64,000 bases of DNA. Source: Dactylosporangium siamense (GTDB lineage: Bacteria > Actinomycetota > Actinomycetes > Mycobacteriales > Micromonosporaceae). The position numbers and the translations under genes were made by a program. The stretch is taken from positions 1-64,000 of the forward strand of contig NZ_BONQ01000183.1 of NCBI RefSeq assembly GCF_016862795.1, written 5' to 3'. Below, in pieces: positions 28,209-38,002 of the stretch. Numbering within the stretch: the first letter of the stretch is position 1; every line of letters begins with the position of its first letter. Under the pieces are notes generated by a model. The model saw nothing but the letters and a program-made list of their open reading frames with translations. It was not told the DNA's origin and did no database searches.

Positions 28209-31200
28209 GCCTGCCGGACCTCGCTGGCGCAGGACCGCATGTGGTTCTTCGAGCAGCTGGTGCCGGGGACCGCCACGTACAACCTCGGCGGTGCGGTCGA
28301 CATCGACGGCACCCTGCACGCCGGTCACCTCACCGAGGCGCTGCGCGTCTGCGTGCAGCGGCACGAGTCGCTGCGGACCACGTTCGAGGCCACCGACACG
28401 GGCGCGCGGCAGCTCGTCCACGACACCGCCGAGCCGGACCTGCGGCACGTCGACCTCACCGGGCTCGACGAGGCCGCGGCGGAGGCCGAGGCGGACCGGG
28501 TCGCCGCCGCCGAGGTCGCGGCGCCCTTCGACCTGCGGCGGCTGCCCCTCGCGCGGTTCGTGCTGCTGCGGCTCGGCGCCCGCCGGCACGTGCTGACGCT
28601 CACCTTCCACCACATCGTCACCGACGACTGGTCGCTGGGCATCTTCACCCGCGAGCTCGGCGCCGTCTACACTGCGCTCAGCGCCGGCGTCGCGCACCGG
28701 CTGCCGGCGCTGCCACTGCAGTACGCCGACTACGCCGGCTGGCAGCGCGACCTCGTGGAGCAGGGCGCCGTCCAGGACCAGCTGACCTACTGGCGCGACC
28801 GGCTCGACGGCGCCGCCACCCTCGACCTGCCGACCGACCGGCGCCGCCCCGCCGAGGAGTCCCATCACGGCGCCGGGGTGCGGGTGGAGCTCGATCCGGC
28901 GCTCGCCGAGCGGCTGCGCGGGCTGAGCCGCGGCGAGGGCGTCACCCTGTTCATGACGCTGCTGGCCGGCTTCACCGTCATGCTCGGCCGCTGGGCCGGG
29001 CAGACCGACGTCGTGGTCGGCACCCCGATCGCCAACCGCCCCCGCCGGGAGCTGCACGACATCGTCGGGCTCTTCGTCAACATGCTGGCGCTGCGCACCG
29101 ACCTCGGCGGCGCGCCGACGCTCCGGGAGGTGCTGCGGCGCACCGCCGCCACCTGCACCGCCGCCTACGAGCACCAGGACGCGCCCTTCGACCACGTCGT
29201 CACCGCCGCCGGTGACCGCGCCGCCGGCCGGCATCCGCTCTTCCAGGTGCTGTTCCAGGTCCTCGAGGACGACCTGCGCGGCTTCGGCCTGCCCGGCGCC
29301 ACCGTCCGGGCCCGCGACGGCGCCGGGCACACCGTGAAGTTCGACCTGTCGTGCACCGTCGTGGACACCGGCCGCACGCTCGTCGCGGAGCTGCAGTACG
29401 CCACCGACCTGTGGGACGAGCCGTCGGTGCGGCGGATGCTGGACGCGTGGGTGCGGGTCCTGCGGGCGATGGCGGCCCGCCCCGACCTCGGCGCCGACGA
29501 GGTGCCGCTCATGTCGGCGGCCGCGCTCACCGACGCCGTCCGGACCTGGAACCCGCCCCCGCGCACGTCGTCGCTGACCCTGGACGGCGGGTTCGCCGAG
29601 CAGGTCGCGCTGCGGCCGGACGCGGTCGCGCTCAGCGGCCCGGACCGGCGGTGGACCTACCGTGACCTGGACGCCGAGACCTCCCGGGTCGCCGCGGCGC
29701 TGCGGTCCGCCGGGGTCGGCGCCGACGACCCGGTCGGAGTGCACCTCGGCCGCTGCCCCGAGCTCGTCGTGGCGATGCTGGGCGTGCTGAAGGCCGGCGG
29801 CGGCTACCTCGTGCTCGACCCGTCACTGCCGCCGTCGAGGCTGCGGTACCTCGCCGCCGACGCCGGGGTCCGCGCCGTGCTCAGCGCCACCCCGGTCGCC
29901 GGCCTCTTCACCGGCGTCCCGATCCTGCCCATGGACCACCTCGACGGCAGCGGCGGAGACGGTGCGCCCCGCGGCGCCGGGTTCGTGGACGGACTGGCGA
30001 ACATCGTCTACACCTCCGGGTCGACCGGCGAGCCGAAGGGCGTCGCCGTCACCCACCGCGGCGTCGTCAACCTCGTCACCGGCGACCACGCGGCGGTGAC
30101 GGCCGGCGACGTCGTGCTGCTGACCGCGGACCCGTCGTTCGACACCACCACGGTCATGGTGTGGTCGGCGCTGCTCAACGGCGCCCACCTCGCCGTCGTC
30201 CCCGCCGACCAGCCGCTGGACGCCGCAACCATCCGGGCGGCGGTCACCGGGCACGGCGCGAGCGTGGTGCGGCTGACCCCGGCCCTGTTCCACCTGGTCG
30301 CCGACACCGACCCGGCCGCCTTCGACGGGGTCCGGTGCCTGGTCCTCGGCGGTGACGTGCCCGACCCCGAGCGCATCCGGCGGGTCCTCGCCGCCGGCCC
30401 GCCGCGGTCGCTGGTCAACGCCTACGGCCCCACCGAGGTCACGGTCACCGCCGCGGCCCACGTCGTCGGCCCCGCCGACCTCGACGACGCCGTGCCGATC
30501 GGCCTGCCCGTCGCCGGGACCTCCGCGTACGTCGTGGACCGGCACCTGCGGCCCGTCCCCGTCGGTGTCGTCGGTGAGCTGCTCGTCGGCGGCGCCGGGG
30601 TGGCCCGGGGCTACCTGCGGCGGCCCGCCGCGACCGCGGACCGGTTCGTGCCCGACCCGTTCGGCCCCGAACCCGGGGGCAGGCTGTACCGCACCGGCGA
30701 CCTCGTGCGCCGCCGCGCCGACGGCGCCCTGGTCTTCGTCGGCCGCGCCGACCGGCAGGTGAAGCTGCGCGGCCACCGGGTCGAGCCGGGCGAGGTCGAG
30801 GCCGCGCTGCGCCGCCTCGACGGGGTCGGAGAATGCGCCGTCAGCCTCGCCGAGGTCGCCGGCGACCGGCGGCTCGTCGCCCACGTCGCGGGCGACCCCG
30901 GGCTGGACGCCGCGGCGCTGCGGGAGATCCTGGCCCGGACCCTGCCGCCGTTCCTGGTGCCCGCGCACGTCGTGGTGCTCGACCGGCTGCCGCTGACCCG
31001 CACCGGCAAGCTCGACCGCGCCGCCCTGACCGCCGCCTTCACCCCCGCCGCGCCGGCCGCGCCGCGGCGGGCCCCACGCGACGAACGCGAGCGGGTCCTG
31101 CACGACATCTGGACCGGTCTGCTCGGCGTCGCGGACCTCGGCATCGACGACGACTTCTTCGCCAGCGGCGGGCACTCGCTGCTCGCCGTCACCGCGGCCG

Positions 31201-32960
31201 CCGCCGTCCGGCACCGGCTCGGCGTGGAGGTGACCCTGCGGGAGCTGTTCGCCCACCCGAGCGTCGCGGCCCTCGCCGGCCTCCTCGACGGGCGGGAGTG
31301 CGCCGAGGACGGCCACCCCGCCGGGGTCCTCACCGCGGCGGCCGTCGCCGCGCTCCCGCCGCACGAACGGGCCGGCCTGCGGCCGCCCTCGTGGCGGCGC
31401 GGCGTCGCCGACCTCGGCACGCCGCCGGACGGACCGGCGCCCGCGTCCGGCAGCCAGCGGGCCATGCTGTTCCTCGACCGGCTCGCCCCGACCGGCACCG
31501 CCTACCTGACCACGGCGCACACCCGCCTCACCGGCCCCCTCGACGTGGCGGCGCTGCACGCCGCGCTCACCGCCGTCGTGCACCGGCACGAGGTGCTGCG
31601 CACCGTCCTGCGCCTGCACGACGGGCACCCCGTCCAGGTCGTTCTCCCGCCGGGGCCGGTCCCGCTGCCGGTGAACGACCTGACCAGCCTCGACCCGGCA
31701 GCCGCGGGGGAGGGGCTGCGCCGGCTCGCCGCCGCGGACGGCCCGTTCGACCTCGCCGAGGGGCCGCTCATCCGGGCCCGGCTGGCCCTGCTCGGCGACG
31801 GCGACGCGGCACTGCTGCTGACGTTCCATCACGCCGTCGTCGACGGCTGGTCCATGGGAGTCCTCGCCGCCGACGTCGCCGCGCACTACCGGACCGGCGC
31901 CACCCTGCCGCCGCCGGTGCCGCAGCACGGCGAATACTCCCGCTGGCAGGAGGAGTGGCTGCAGGGACCCGACGCGCTGCGGAGTCTGGGGTACTGGCGG
32001 CAGCGGCTCGACGGGCTGTGCGACACCCCGCTGCCGGGCGACCTGCCCGGTCCGGCCCCGCTGCCGCTGCGGGGCCGCACGCACCGCCTCACGCTCCCCG
32101 CCGACCACGCCGCGGGCCTGGCGGCCCTCGCCCGGGCGCACGACGCGACCCTGTTCATGGTGCTGGCCGCGGCGCTGCACGTGCTGCTCGCCGGCTGGAC
32201 CGGCCGCACCGACGTGAGCTTCGGCTCGCAGGTCGCCAACCGCCCCGACGAGGAGGTCCGCGACCTCGTCGGCTTCCTCGCCAACGTCGTGGTCCTGCGC
32301 GGCGAGGTGGTGCCGGACGAGCCGTTCGCCGCCCTGCTGCGCCGCACCGCGGCGACCTGCCTGGAGGCGTACGAGCACCAGCGGGTCCCCTTCGACGCGG
32401 TCGTGCGGCACGTCGCGCCGGACCGGCCCGGGGGCGGCAACCCGCTCTTCCGGGTCGCGATGACGGTGCACAACACCCCACAACCGGCGCAGGAGGCCGG
32501 CCCGCTGCGGCTGCGCCCCCTCGACCTGGAACCCGGCGGGCAGGACGCGCGGCACGAGCTGGAGCTCGACATCCGCGCCGACGGCGACGCGCTGCGCTGC
32601 GATCTCACCTATGCCGCCGACCTGTTCACGCAGCAGACGATCGCGGCGCTCGGCGAGACGTACCGACGGATCCTCCGCACGGTCGCCGGCGACGCCGCGA
32701 CCCCCGTCGGGGACCTCCTCGCCGCCGACCAGCTCCGCGAGACGGTGCGCGGGATCGTCGCGGAGGTCCTCGGCGGCGCGTTGGACGCGGTGGACGACGC
32801 GGCCGACTTCTTCGCCCTCGGCGGCGACTCCCTCGGCGCGGTGCGGGTGCAGGAGCTGATCCGCGACCGCTGCGGCGCCGACGTGCCGCTCGCCGACTGG
32901 CTCGCGGGCGGCGCCGCCGACGTGCCGCGCCTCACGGCGCTCGTGCGTCGCGCGGCTTAG
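28161..32960 (+). CDS. Nonribosomal peptide synthetase C-A-T-C-T with an A-less last module
   Basis: The 1599-aa protein starts at GTG 28161 or one of the following in-frame GTGs. Domains: C3 (from residue 20, HHIVTDD at about 150), A3 (about 477-960, [12 protein letters not shown]10 TGKLD), T3 (Ser 1006 in SGGHSL), C4 (from about 1095, HHAVVDG at 1223) and T4 (Ser 1557 in LGGDSL). A3 reads D-T-V-R-V-G-A-V-T-K, which I cannot assign. C4 runs directly into T4 with no adenylation domain between them, so T4 must be loaded in trans or C4 must join an already loaded partner. No thioesterase, reductase or terminal C domain follows, so the chain must leave by another protein. Co-linear with NRPS1 and translationally coupled. 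Confidence 0.94.
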   Translation: MTPSVTPPVTPSVTAFACRTSLAQDRMWFFEQLVPGTATYNLGGAVDIDGTLHAGHLTEALRVCVQRHESLRTTFEATDTGARQLVHDTAEPDLRHVDLTGLDEAAAEAEADRVAAAEVAAPFDLRRLPLARFVLLRLGARRHVLTLTFHHIVTDDWSLGIFTRELGAVYTALSAGVAHRLPALPLQYADYAGWQRDLVEQGAVQDQLTYWRDRLDGAATLDLPTDRRRPAEESHHGAGVRVELDPALAERLRGLSRGEGVTLFMTLLAGFTVMLGRWAGQTDVVVGTPIANRPRRELHDIVGLFVNMLALRTDLGGAPTLREVLRRTAATCTAAYEHQDAPFDHVVTAAGDRAAGRHPLFQVLFQVLEDDLRGFGLPGATVRARDGAGHTVKFDLSCTVVDTGRTLVAELQYATDLWDEPSVRRMLDAWVRVLRAMAARPDLGADEVPLMSAAALTDAVRTWNPPPRTSSLTLDGGFAEQVALRPDAVALSGPDRRWTYRDLDAETSRVAAALRSAGVGADDPVGVHLGRCPELVVAMLGVLKAGGGYLVLDPSLPPSRLRYLAADAGVRAVLSATPVAGLFTGVPILPMDHLDGSGGDGAPRGAGFVDGLANIVYTSGSTGEPKGVAVTHRGVVNLVTGDHAAVTAGDVVLLTADPSFDTTTVMVWSALLNGAHLAVVPADQPLDAATIRAAVTGHGASVVRLTPALFHLVADTDPAAFDGVRCLVLGGDVPDPERIRRVLAAGPPRSLVNAYGPTEVTVTAAAHVVGPADLDDAVPIGLPVAGTSAYVVDRHLRPVPVGVVGELLVGGAGVARGYLRRPAATADRFVPDPFGPEPGGRLYRTGDLVRRRADGALVFVGRADRQVKLRGHRVEPGEVEAALRRLDGVGECAVSLAEVAGDRRLVAHVAGDPGLDAAALREILARTLPPFLVPAHVVVLDRLPLTRTGKLDRAALTAAFTPAAPAAPRRAPRDERERVLHDIWTGLLGVADLGIDDDFFASGGHSLLAVTAAAAVRHRLGVEVTLRELFAHPSVAALAGLLDGRECAEDGHPAGVLTAAAVAALPPHERAGLRPPSWRRGVADLGTPPDGPAPASGSQRAMLFLDRLAPTGTAYLTTAHTRLTGPLDVAALHAALTAVVHRHEVLRTVLRLHDGHPVQVVLPPGPVPLPVNDLTSLDPAAAGEGLRRLAAADGPFDLAEGPLIRARLALLGDGDAALLLTFHHAVVDGWSMGVLAADVAAHYRTGATLPPPVPQHGEYSRWQEEWLQGPDALRSLGYWRQRLDGLCDTPLPGDLPGPAPLPLRGRTHRLTLPADHAAGLAALARAHDATLFMVLAAALHVLLAGWTGRTDVSFGSQVANRPDEEVRDLVGFLANVVVLRGEVVPDEPFAALLRRTAATCLEAYEHQRVPFDAVVRHVAPDRPGGGNPLFRVAMTVHNTPQPAQEAGPLRLRPLDLEPGGQDARHELELDIRADGDALRCDLTYAADLFTQQTIAALGETYRRILRTVAGDAATPVGDLLAADQLRETVRGIVAEVLGGALDAVDDAADFFALGGDSLGAVRVQELIRDRCGADVPLADWLAGGAADVPRLTALVRRAA

Positions 32961-33067
32961 GAATTTCCCAAGCTCGGAGGCGGTCCAATGGTCAAGGTCG
33001 GCGGTGCCGCACGCCAGGCGAACACTCTCACCGAAACGCACCGCGCGGCACGGCGCAGGAGGTCTTC

Positions 33068-34771
33068 GTGATCACAGCCGGGCTCAAATTCACCCAGAGC
33101 GGCGGGATCGCCCTCATCGACGGCGACCGGCTCGAGTTCAACATCGAGATGCAGAAGCTCGACAACAATTCCCGGTACAGCAACTTCGACGACCTGCAGC
33201 TGGTGCCGCGGATCCTGGCCGACCACGGCTACCGGGTGGACGACGTCGACCACTGGGTCGTCGACGGCTGGGACGGTGCACGCAACGGCCACATCAAGGT
33301 GCAGACCGTCGCCGGGGCCGTCGACCTCACCGTCGCGCCCTACCGGGAGACGCCCGCGGTGCCGGACCCGGGGCGGCCCGCGCACCGCGGTGAGCTCAAC
33401 ATCGACGGCACCGTGCGGCCGTTCACCAGCTTCGTCCACGTCGCCAGCCACCTGTCCGTCGCCTACAGCACCAGCCCGTTCGCGGCCCGGCAGGAGCCGT
33501 CGATGGTGCTCGTGTGGGACGGCGGCTGCTTCCCGCGTCTGTACTGTGTGGACGGACAGGGCCGCATCGAGCCCGGCGGCGAGGTCTTCCCGCTGATCGG
33601 TCACACGTATTCGATGGCGTCGCAGCACTGGGGCCCCTACGCGCGGCGGGACAAGTCCCGCAACGTCGACGACCTGTCGGTGGCCGGCAAGCTGATGGCG
33701 TACATCGCCTACGGTACGGCGAACGACGCGGTGAAGGGCATCCTCGCCGACCGCTTCGACGAGCACTTCGAGGCCCCCACCGAGCGGGTCCGGCAGTACC
33801 GTGCGGCCATCATCGGCTGCGGCAGCAACGGCGAGCCGTCCCACGGCTACGTGCACGCGTTCCTCACCGACGTGGCCGCCGACGTCGAGCGGCTCGGCGT
33901 CAGCGACGAGGACGTCCTCGCCACCGTCCACGAGTTCCTCGAGGAACTGCTGATGCACCGGGTCACCGCGAAGATCCGGGCGTGGAAGGGCGACGCACCC
34001 TGGAACCTGTGCTTCGCCGGCGGCTGCGCGCTGAACATCAAGTGGAACAGCGCGCTGCGCGGGCACCCGATGATCCGCGCCATGTGGGTGCCGCCGTTCC
34101 CGGACGACTCGGGCTCGGCGATCGGCACCGCCTGCGCGCAACTCGGCGTCACCGGCGGCCTGCGGGCCATCGACTGGCACGTGCGCTCCGGGCCGCGCCT
34201 GCAGCCGACGCCGCAGATCCCGGCGGGCTGGTCCGCGGCCCCGTGCACCCCGGCGGAGCTGGGCCGGCTGTTGCACAGCACGGGCGAGCCGGTCGTGGTC
34301 CTGAACGGCCGCGCCGAGCTCGGCCCGCGGGCCCTGGGCGGCCGCAGCATCCTCGCCGCCCCGGTCGACGCGGCGATGAAGGACCGGCTCAACGACATCA
34401 AGCGGCGCGAGCCGTTCCGCCCGGTGGCGCCGATCTGCCTGGAGGAGCACGCGCCGGAGATCTTCTCGCCGGGCACGCCCGACCCGTACATGCTGTTCGA
34501 GCACGACGTGCGCCCGGCGTGGGTCGACCGCATCCCGGCCGTGCTGCACCTGGACGGCACCGCCCGGCTGCAGACCGTGAGCCCCGCCCAGGACCCCGAC
34601 CTCACCGCGATCCTCCGGGCGTATCACGAGGTCAGCGGCGTGCCGGTGCTGTGCAACACGAGCGCCAACTTCAACGGCAGCGGCTTCTTCCCCGACGTCG
34701 CCACCGCGATCGGCTGGGACAAGGTCGACCTGGTGTGGGAAGAGGGCACTCTGTACCGCCGGTCCGCGTGA
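33068..34771 (+). CDS. Carbamoyltransferase (NodU/CmcH family)
   Basis: GTG 33068 follows AGGAGG at 33056-33061. The 567-aa enzyme transfers the carbamoyl group of carbamoyl phosphate, via carbamoyl-adenylate, to a hydroxyl of a sugar or aglycone. Family motifs: ITAGLKFTQSGGIALIDGDR at the N-terminus, SFVHVASHLSVAYSTSPF (metal-binding His), WNLCFAGGCALNIKWN (Kae1-like nucleotide site), and the YrdC-like C-terminal part with RAELGPRALGGRSILA and KRREPFRPVAP. Length is that of the TobZ/NovN group. The N-terminus differs somewhat from the usual HD(S/A)SA start. It follows NRPS2 after 107 bp and overlaps the next small gene by GTGA. Carbamoylation of the deoxysugar is the likely role. Confidence 0.93.
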   Translation: MITAGLKFTQSGGIALIDGDRLEFNIEMQKLDNNSRYSNFDDLQLVPRILADHGYRVDDVDHWVVDGWDGARNGHIKVQTVAGAVDLTVAPYRETPAVPDPGRPAHRGELNIDGTVRPFTSFVHVASHLSVAYSTSPFAARQEPSMVLVWDGGCFPRLYCVDGQGRIEPGGEVFPLIGHTYSMASQHWGPYARRDKSRNVDDLSVAGKLMAYIAYGTANDAVKGILADRFDEHFEAPTERVRQYRAAIIGCGSNGEPSHGYVHAFLTDVAADVERLGVSDEDVLATVHEFLEELLMHRVTAKIRAWKGDAPWNLCFAGGCALNIKWNSALRGHPMIRAMWVPPFPDDSGSAIGTACAQLGVTGGLRAIDWHVRSGPRLQPTPQIPAGWSAAPCTPAELGRLLHSTGEPVVVLNGRAELGPRALGGRSILAAPVDAAMKDRLNDIKRREPFRPVAPICLEEHAPEIFSPGTPDPYMLFEHDVRPAWVDRIPAVLHLDGTARLQTVSPAQDPDLTAILRAYHEVSGVPVLCNTSANFNGSGFFPDVATAIGWDKVDLVWEEGTLYRRSA

Positions 34772-34995
34772 CCGCGCCGCCCGGGGTCCTGCCGCCGCTG
34801 GACGACGCCGCCCTCCGGCACGTCGCCAAGCTGCTGGACGAGCTGTGCGGTCTCGTGCAGGTCGCCCGGGCCAGCGGCCCGGCCGCACGGATCGGCCGGA
34901 TCGAGGACGCCCTCGCCCAGGCCCGCGCCGTGTCCGCGACGCTGAGCACCGCCCTGATCGGTGCCCGGGACCGGTCGGCCATCCCCCCGGACTGA
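34768..34995 (+). CDS. Small helical protein, 75 aa, unknown
   Basis: GTG 34768 overlaps the carbamoyltransferase stop as GTGA. The product is acidic-amphipathic and helical: LPPLDDAALRHVAKLLDELC, then GLVQVARASGPAARIGRIED and ALAQARAVSATLSTALIGAR. I do not recognise it. It has no membrane segment. Translational coupling suggests it belongs to the pathway, perhaps as a small adaptor; it lacks the Ser motif of a carrier protein and the NPxGW motif of MbtH. It is followed by a strong terminator at 35013. Confidence 0.6.
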   Translation: MTAPPGVLPPLDDAALRHVAKLLDELCGLVQVARASGPAARIGRIEDALAQARAVSATLSTALIGARDRSAIPPD

Positions 34996-35012
34996 CCCGC
35001 ACCGGCGCACGA

Positions 35013-35063
35013 CAACGGGCCGGCACCCCGACGCTTCCTCCCGTCGGTGGTGCCGGCCCGTTG
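35013..35063. terminator. Strong GC-rich hairpin between convergent operons
   Basis: Arms CAACGGGCCGGCACC (35013-35027) and its exact complement (35049-35063) extend inward through CCGACG/CGTCGG (35028-35033 and 35042-35047) with a single bulged base. The 21-bp stem lies just after the stop of the plus-strand small gene and downstream of mbtH on the minus strand, so it can end transcription from both sides. Confidence 0.8.
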
Positions 35064-35086
35064 GTGTCGCTCAGGCCTTACAGCGA

Positions 35087-35212
35087 AGGCCGTGCAGCTC
35101 AGGCCGTGCAGCTCAGACCGTGCGGCTCAGACCGTGCGGCTCAGACCGTGCGGCTCAGACCGTGCAGCTCAGGCCGTGCGGCTCAGACCGTGCGGCTCAG
35201 ACCGTGCGGCTC
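35087..35212. repeat. Nine 14-bp tandem repeats downstream of mbtH
   Basis: The unit AGRCCGTGCRGCTC is repeated nine times without gaps, varying at two positions. The array lies between the terminator hairpin and the mbtH stop (35211-35213). A 14-bp period is not a codon multiple, so the array is not coding; function unknown. Confidence 0.88.
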
Positions 35213-35408
35213 AGGTGGCGCGGGCTGCCACGGACTCCCGCAGGCTCTTCGGCCGCAGGTCGGTCCACACCTCGCCGATGCGGGCGAGGCAGGCGGCCCG
35301 GCTGCCGATGGTGCCCTCGTCCCGCCAGCCGGGCGGGTTCATCATGTCCGAGGGCATGATGGAGTACTGCTCCTCGTCGTTGCGCACCACACGGAACGCG
35401 TCGTTCAT
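35211..35408 (-). CDS. MbtH-like protein
   Basis: The 65-aa protein shows the MbtH signature: FRVVRNDEEQYSIMPSDM, then NPPGWRDEG, ACLARIGEVWTDLRPKSL. MbtH proteins bind NRPS adenylation domains and help them fold and activate amino acids. ATG 35408 follows AAGGAG and lies 14 bp after the NRPS3 stop, in the operon of 2,3-dehydratase, racemase and NRPS3. It is the only MbtH gene in the window and may serve several of the seven adenylation domains. Confidence 0.95.
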   Translation of the reverse strand: MNDAFRVVRNDEEQYSIMPSDMMNPPGWRDEGTIGSRAACLARIGEVWTDLRPKSLRESVAARAT

Positions 35409-35422
35409 CTGCGGGCTCCTTC

Positions 35423-38002
35423 TCACACTGCCGCGACGGTGGCGTCGGGCGTCGGCACGGGTGCGGTCAGCTCGGCGATCAGCGCCGCCTCGACCACCGC
35501 GGCGAACGCTCCGGCCGTCTGGTGGTCCAGGACCGCGCGCACCGGCACGTCGATCTCCAGGGTCGCCTTCAGGCGGGCGATGAGCTGGGTGATGAGCAGC
35601 GAGTGCCCGCCGAGGTCGAAGAAGTTGTCGTCGAGGCCGACCTGGTCGAGCTCCAGCAGCTCCGCCCAGGTCGCGGCGATCGCCTTCTCCGCGGCCGTCG
35701 ACGGCGCCACGTACGGGGGCCGCGCCGGGCCGTCCTCGCCCGGCTCGGGCAGGGCCCGCCGGTCCAGCTTGCCGTTGGTGGTCACCGGCAGCTCGTCCAG
35801 GGTGATCACGTGGGCCGGCACCATGTACGCCGGCAGCAGCGTGGCGACGTGCTCGCGGACGTCGCGCGGGTCCGGGTACACCCCGGGCTCCGGGACCACG
35901 TAGGCGACGAGCTGCGCGCCGGCGCGGGCGCCGTGGACGGTGGCGACGGCCGTGGCGATCCCGGGCAGCGTCGCCAGGGCCGCCTCGACCTCGCCGAGCT
36001 CGATGCGGAAGCCACGGACCTTCACCTGCTGGTCCTGGCGGCCGAGGAACTCGATGGTGCCGTCCGCCCAGTACCGGGCGCGGTCGCCGGTGCGGTAGAG
36101 CCGCGCGCCGGGCCGCCCCGACAGGTGGTCCGGGACGAACTTCGCCGCGGTGAGCTCGGCGTCGCCGTGGTAGCCCAGCGCCAGGCAGTCGCCGCCGATG
36201 AACAGGTCACCGGGGGCGCCGACCGGCGCGGGCCGCAGCGCGGCGTCCAGCACGTAGTAGTGGGCGTTGGCGATCGGGCGGCCGTAGGGCACGCTCGTCC
36301 ACGCCGGGTCGACGGTGCCGACGGGGAACGCGTTGGACCAGATCGCCGCCTCGGTCGCGCCGCCCAGCGCGACGACCTCGGCGCCGCTGAACGCGCCGCG
36401 CACGGCGTCCGGCAGCGTCAGCGGCACCCAGTCACCGCTGAGGAACACCAGCCGCAGGCGGCTGGACGTGTTCGCGGCGCGCAGCGCGAACAGCGGCTCC
36501 AGCTGCTGCAGCGCGGCCGGCGCGGAGTCCCAGAACGTGATCGGCTCACTGTCCAGGATGGACAGCAGTCGCTGCGGGTCGCGGATCTCGGCGTCGGAGG
36601 CGACCCGGATGCTGCCGCCGGCGGCGAGGACGCCGAACACGTCGTACACCGACAGATCGAAACCGAGCGAGGTGATGAACAGGACCCGGTCGGCAGGCCC
36701 CATCGCGTGCGTCTCGTTGACCCAGTCGATGAGGTTCACCACCGGGGCGTGCGTCAGCACGACACCCTTCGGCGTGCCGGTCGACCCGGAGGTGAAGATG
36801 ACGTAGGCGACGTCGGCCTCGCGGGCCTCGCGGGGTACGACGGAGCCGGCCTCCGCCAGGCCCCAGCTCTCCGCCGGGCCCAGGCCCGGCGCGCCGAGCC
36901 ACAGCACCTCGCGGACGGTCGGCACGGCCTCGGTGACGGCGTGCACGGTCGGCAGGGCGCCGGGGTCGGTCAGCACCACCGGCACCCGCAGCGTCCGCAG
37001 CAGTCCCCGGATGCGCTCCACCGGCTGCGCCGGGTCGACGGGGGCGTAGGCGGCGCCGGCCTTGAGGACGCCGAGCAGCGCCACGACCGTCTGCACGGTC
37101 CGCGACAGGTGCAGGGCGACGAAGTCGCCCGGGCCGACGCCGGCCGCGGCGAGGCGCCGCGCGAGGCGGCCGGCGGCGGCGTCGAGCTCCGCGTAGGTCA
37201 GCCGGTCCGCACCCTGGAGCACGGCGACCGCGTCAGGGGTCAGCGCGGCCTGCCGCTCGAACAGGTCGTGGATGCACCGGCCGGGCTCGCGGGCCGTGCC
37301 GGTGGCGTTCCACTGCCGCACGGCGCGGTGCTGCTCGAACCCGGACTGCGGGCCGACGTCGCGCAACCGCGCGGTGACCGGCGCGGCGGCGACGGCGGCG
37401 AGCAGCTGGCTGGCGTGCACCAGCAGCAGCCGGACGTCGGCCTCGGTGAGCAGGTCGGCGGGCGCGCTCAGCCTCAGCTGAGCGCCGGCGCCGCCCAGGT
37501 CGACCTGCAGCTGCACCAGGTCCGCCGGGTCCGGCACGAGCGCGCCGCAGCGCACGAGCGTGTCGAACAGCGCGGCGCCGTCCACGACCCCGGACGCCTC
37601 GGCGAGTTGCGCGGCGGGGAGCCCAGCGTGCCGGACGTTTTCCGCGTACTGCTCGGCCGTGTCGCGCAGGTGCGCCGACATCAGCCGGGAGGGGACGGGC
37701 CGGGCCCGCACCGGCAGGACCTCGGTGGTGTCGCCGGCGATGAGCGCCCCGTGCACGACGTCGTCGGTGCCGGCGTGCGTGGCCAGGAGCAGCCCCCACG
37801 CGGCGACGACGACGTCCTGCGCGCGCACGCCGATGCGGTCCGCGACGGCGGTGAGCGCGGCGGTCTGCGCCGGGTCCCAGCCGATCGACGCGGCATGCAC
37901 CGTCGCGGCGGGCCGGTGCCCCGACCGCGACGGGGTCAGTCTCGTCGGCTCCTCGAAGTCCTCCAGGAGGTCCCGCCAGTATCGCGAAGCGGTGGACATC
38001 AT
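35423..38002 (-). CDS. Stand-alone NRPS: half condensation domain, Cys-type A domain, T domain
   Basis: The 859-aa protein begins ATG 38002, overlapping the racemase stop by ATGA. Residues 1-210 (YWRDLLEDFEEPTRLTPSRS, QDVVVAAWGLLLATHAGTDD) match only the C-terminal lobe of a condensation domain; the HHxxxDG lobe is absent. The A domain (about 215-740, FTSGSTGTPKG, A10 TNGKLD) carries LGGATEAAIWSN in place of the usual YGPTE core. That variant is typical of cysteine-activating domains in heterocyclising systems. The code by eye is D-L-Y-D-F-S-L-I-W-K, two changes from the classic Cys code. The T domain (LDDNFFDLGGHSLLITQLIA) is intact. It probably loads Cys onto its own carrier for transfer in trans. 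No Cy or oxidase domain is present. Confidence 0.92.
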   Translation of the reverse strand: MMSTASRYWRDLLEDFEEPTRLTPSRSGHRPAATVHAASIGWDPAQTAALTAVADRIGVRAQDVVVAAWGLLLATHAGTDDVVHGALIAGDTTEVLPVRARPVPSRLMSAHLRDTAEQYAENVRHAGLPAAQLAEASGVVDGAALFDTLVRCGALVPDPADLVQLQVDLGGAGAQLRLSAPADLLTEADVRLLLVHASQLLAAVAAAPVTARLRDVGPQSGFEQHRAVRQWNATGTAREPGRCIHDLFERQAALTPDAVAVLQGADRLTYAELDAAAGRLARRLAAAGVGPGDFVALHLSRTVQTVVALLGVLKAGAAYAPVDPAQPVERIRGLLRTLRVPVVLTDPGALPTVHAVTEAVPTVREVLWLGAPGLGPAESWGLAEAGSVVPREAREADVAYVIFTSGSTGTPKGVVLTHAPVVNLIDWVNETHAMGPADRVLFITSLGFDLSVYDVFGVLAAGGSIRVASDAEIRDPQRLLSILDSEPITFWDSAPAALQQLEPLFALRAANTSSRLRLVFLSGDWVPLTLPDAVRGAFSGAEVVALGGATEAAIWSNAFPVGTVDPAWTSVPYGRPIANAHYYVLDAALRPAPVGAPGDLFIGGDCLALGYHGDAELTAAKFVPDHLSGRPGARLYRTGDRARYWADGTIEFLGRQDQQVKVRGFRIELGEVEAALATLPGIATAVATVHGARAGAQLVAYVVPEPGVYPDPRDVREHVATLLPAYMVPAHVITLDELPVTTNGKLDRRALPEPGEDGPARPPYVAPSTAAEKAIAATWAELLELDQVGLDDNFFDLGGHSLLITQLIARLKATLEIDVPVRAVLDHQTAGAFAAVVEAALIAELTAPVPTPDATVAAV

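Noticed and set aside
28161-32960. Cyclisation or epimerisation domain in NRPS2
   Set aside because: Both C domains have standard HHxxxD cores (HHIVTDD, HHAVVDG) and no DxxxxD Cy motif or E-domain signature is present.
35087-35212. 14-bp repeat array considered as CRISPR
   Set aside because: Units are directly adjacent with no spacers and no cas genes are near, so it is a simple tandem repeat.
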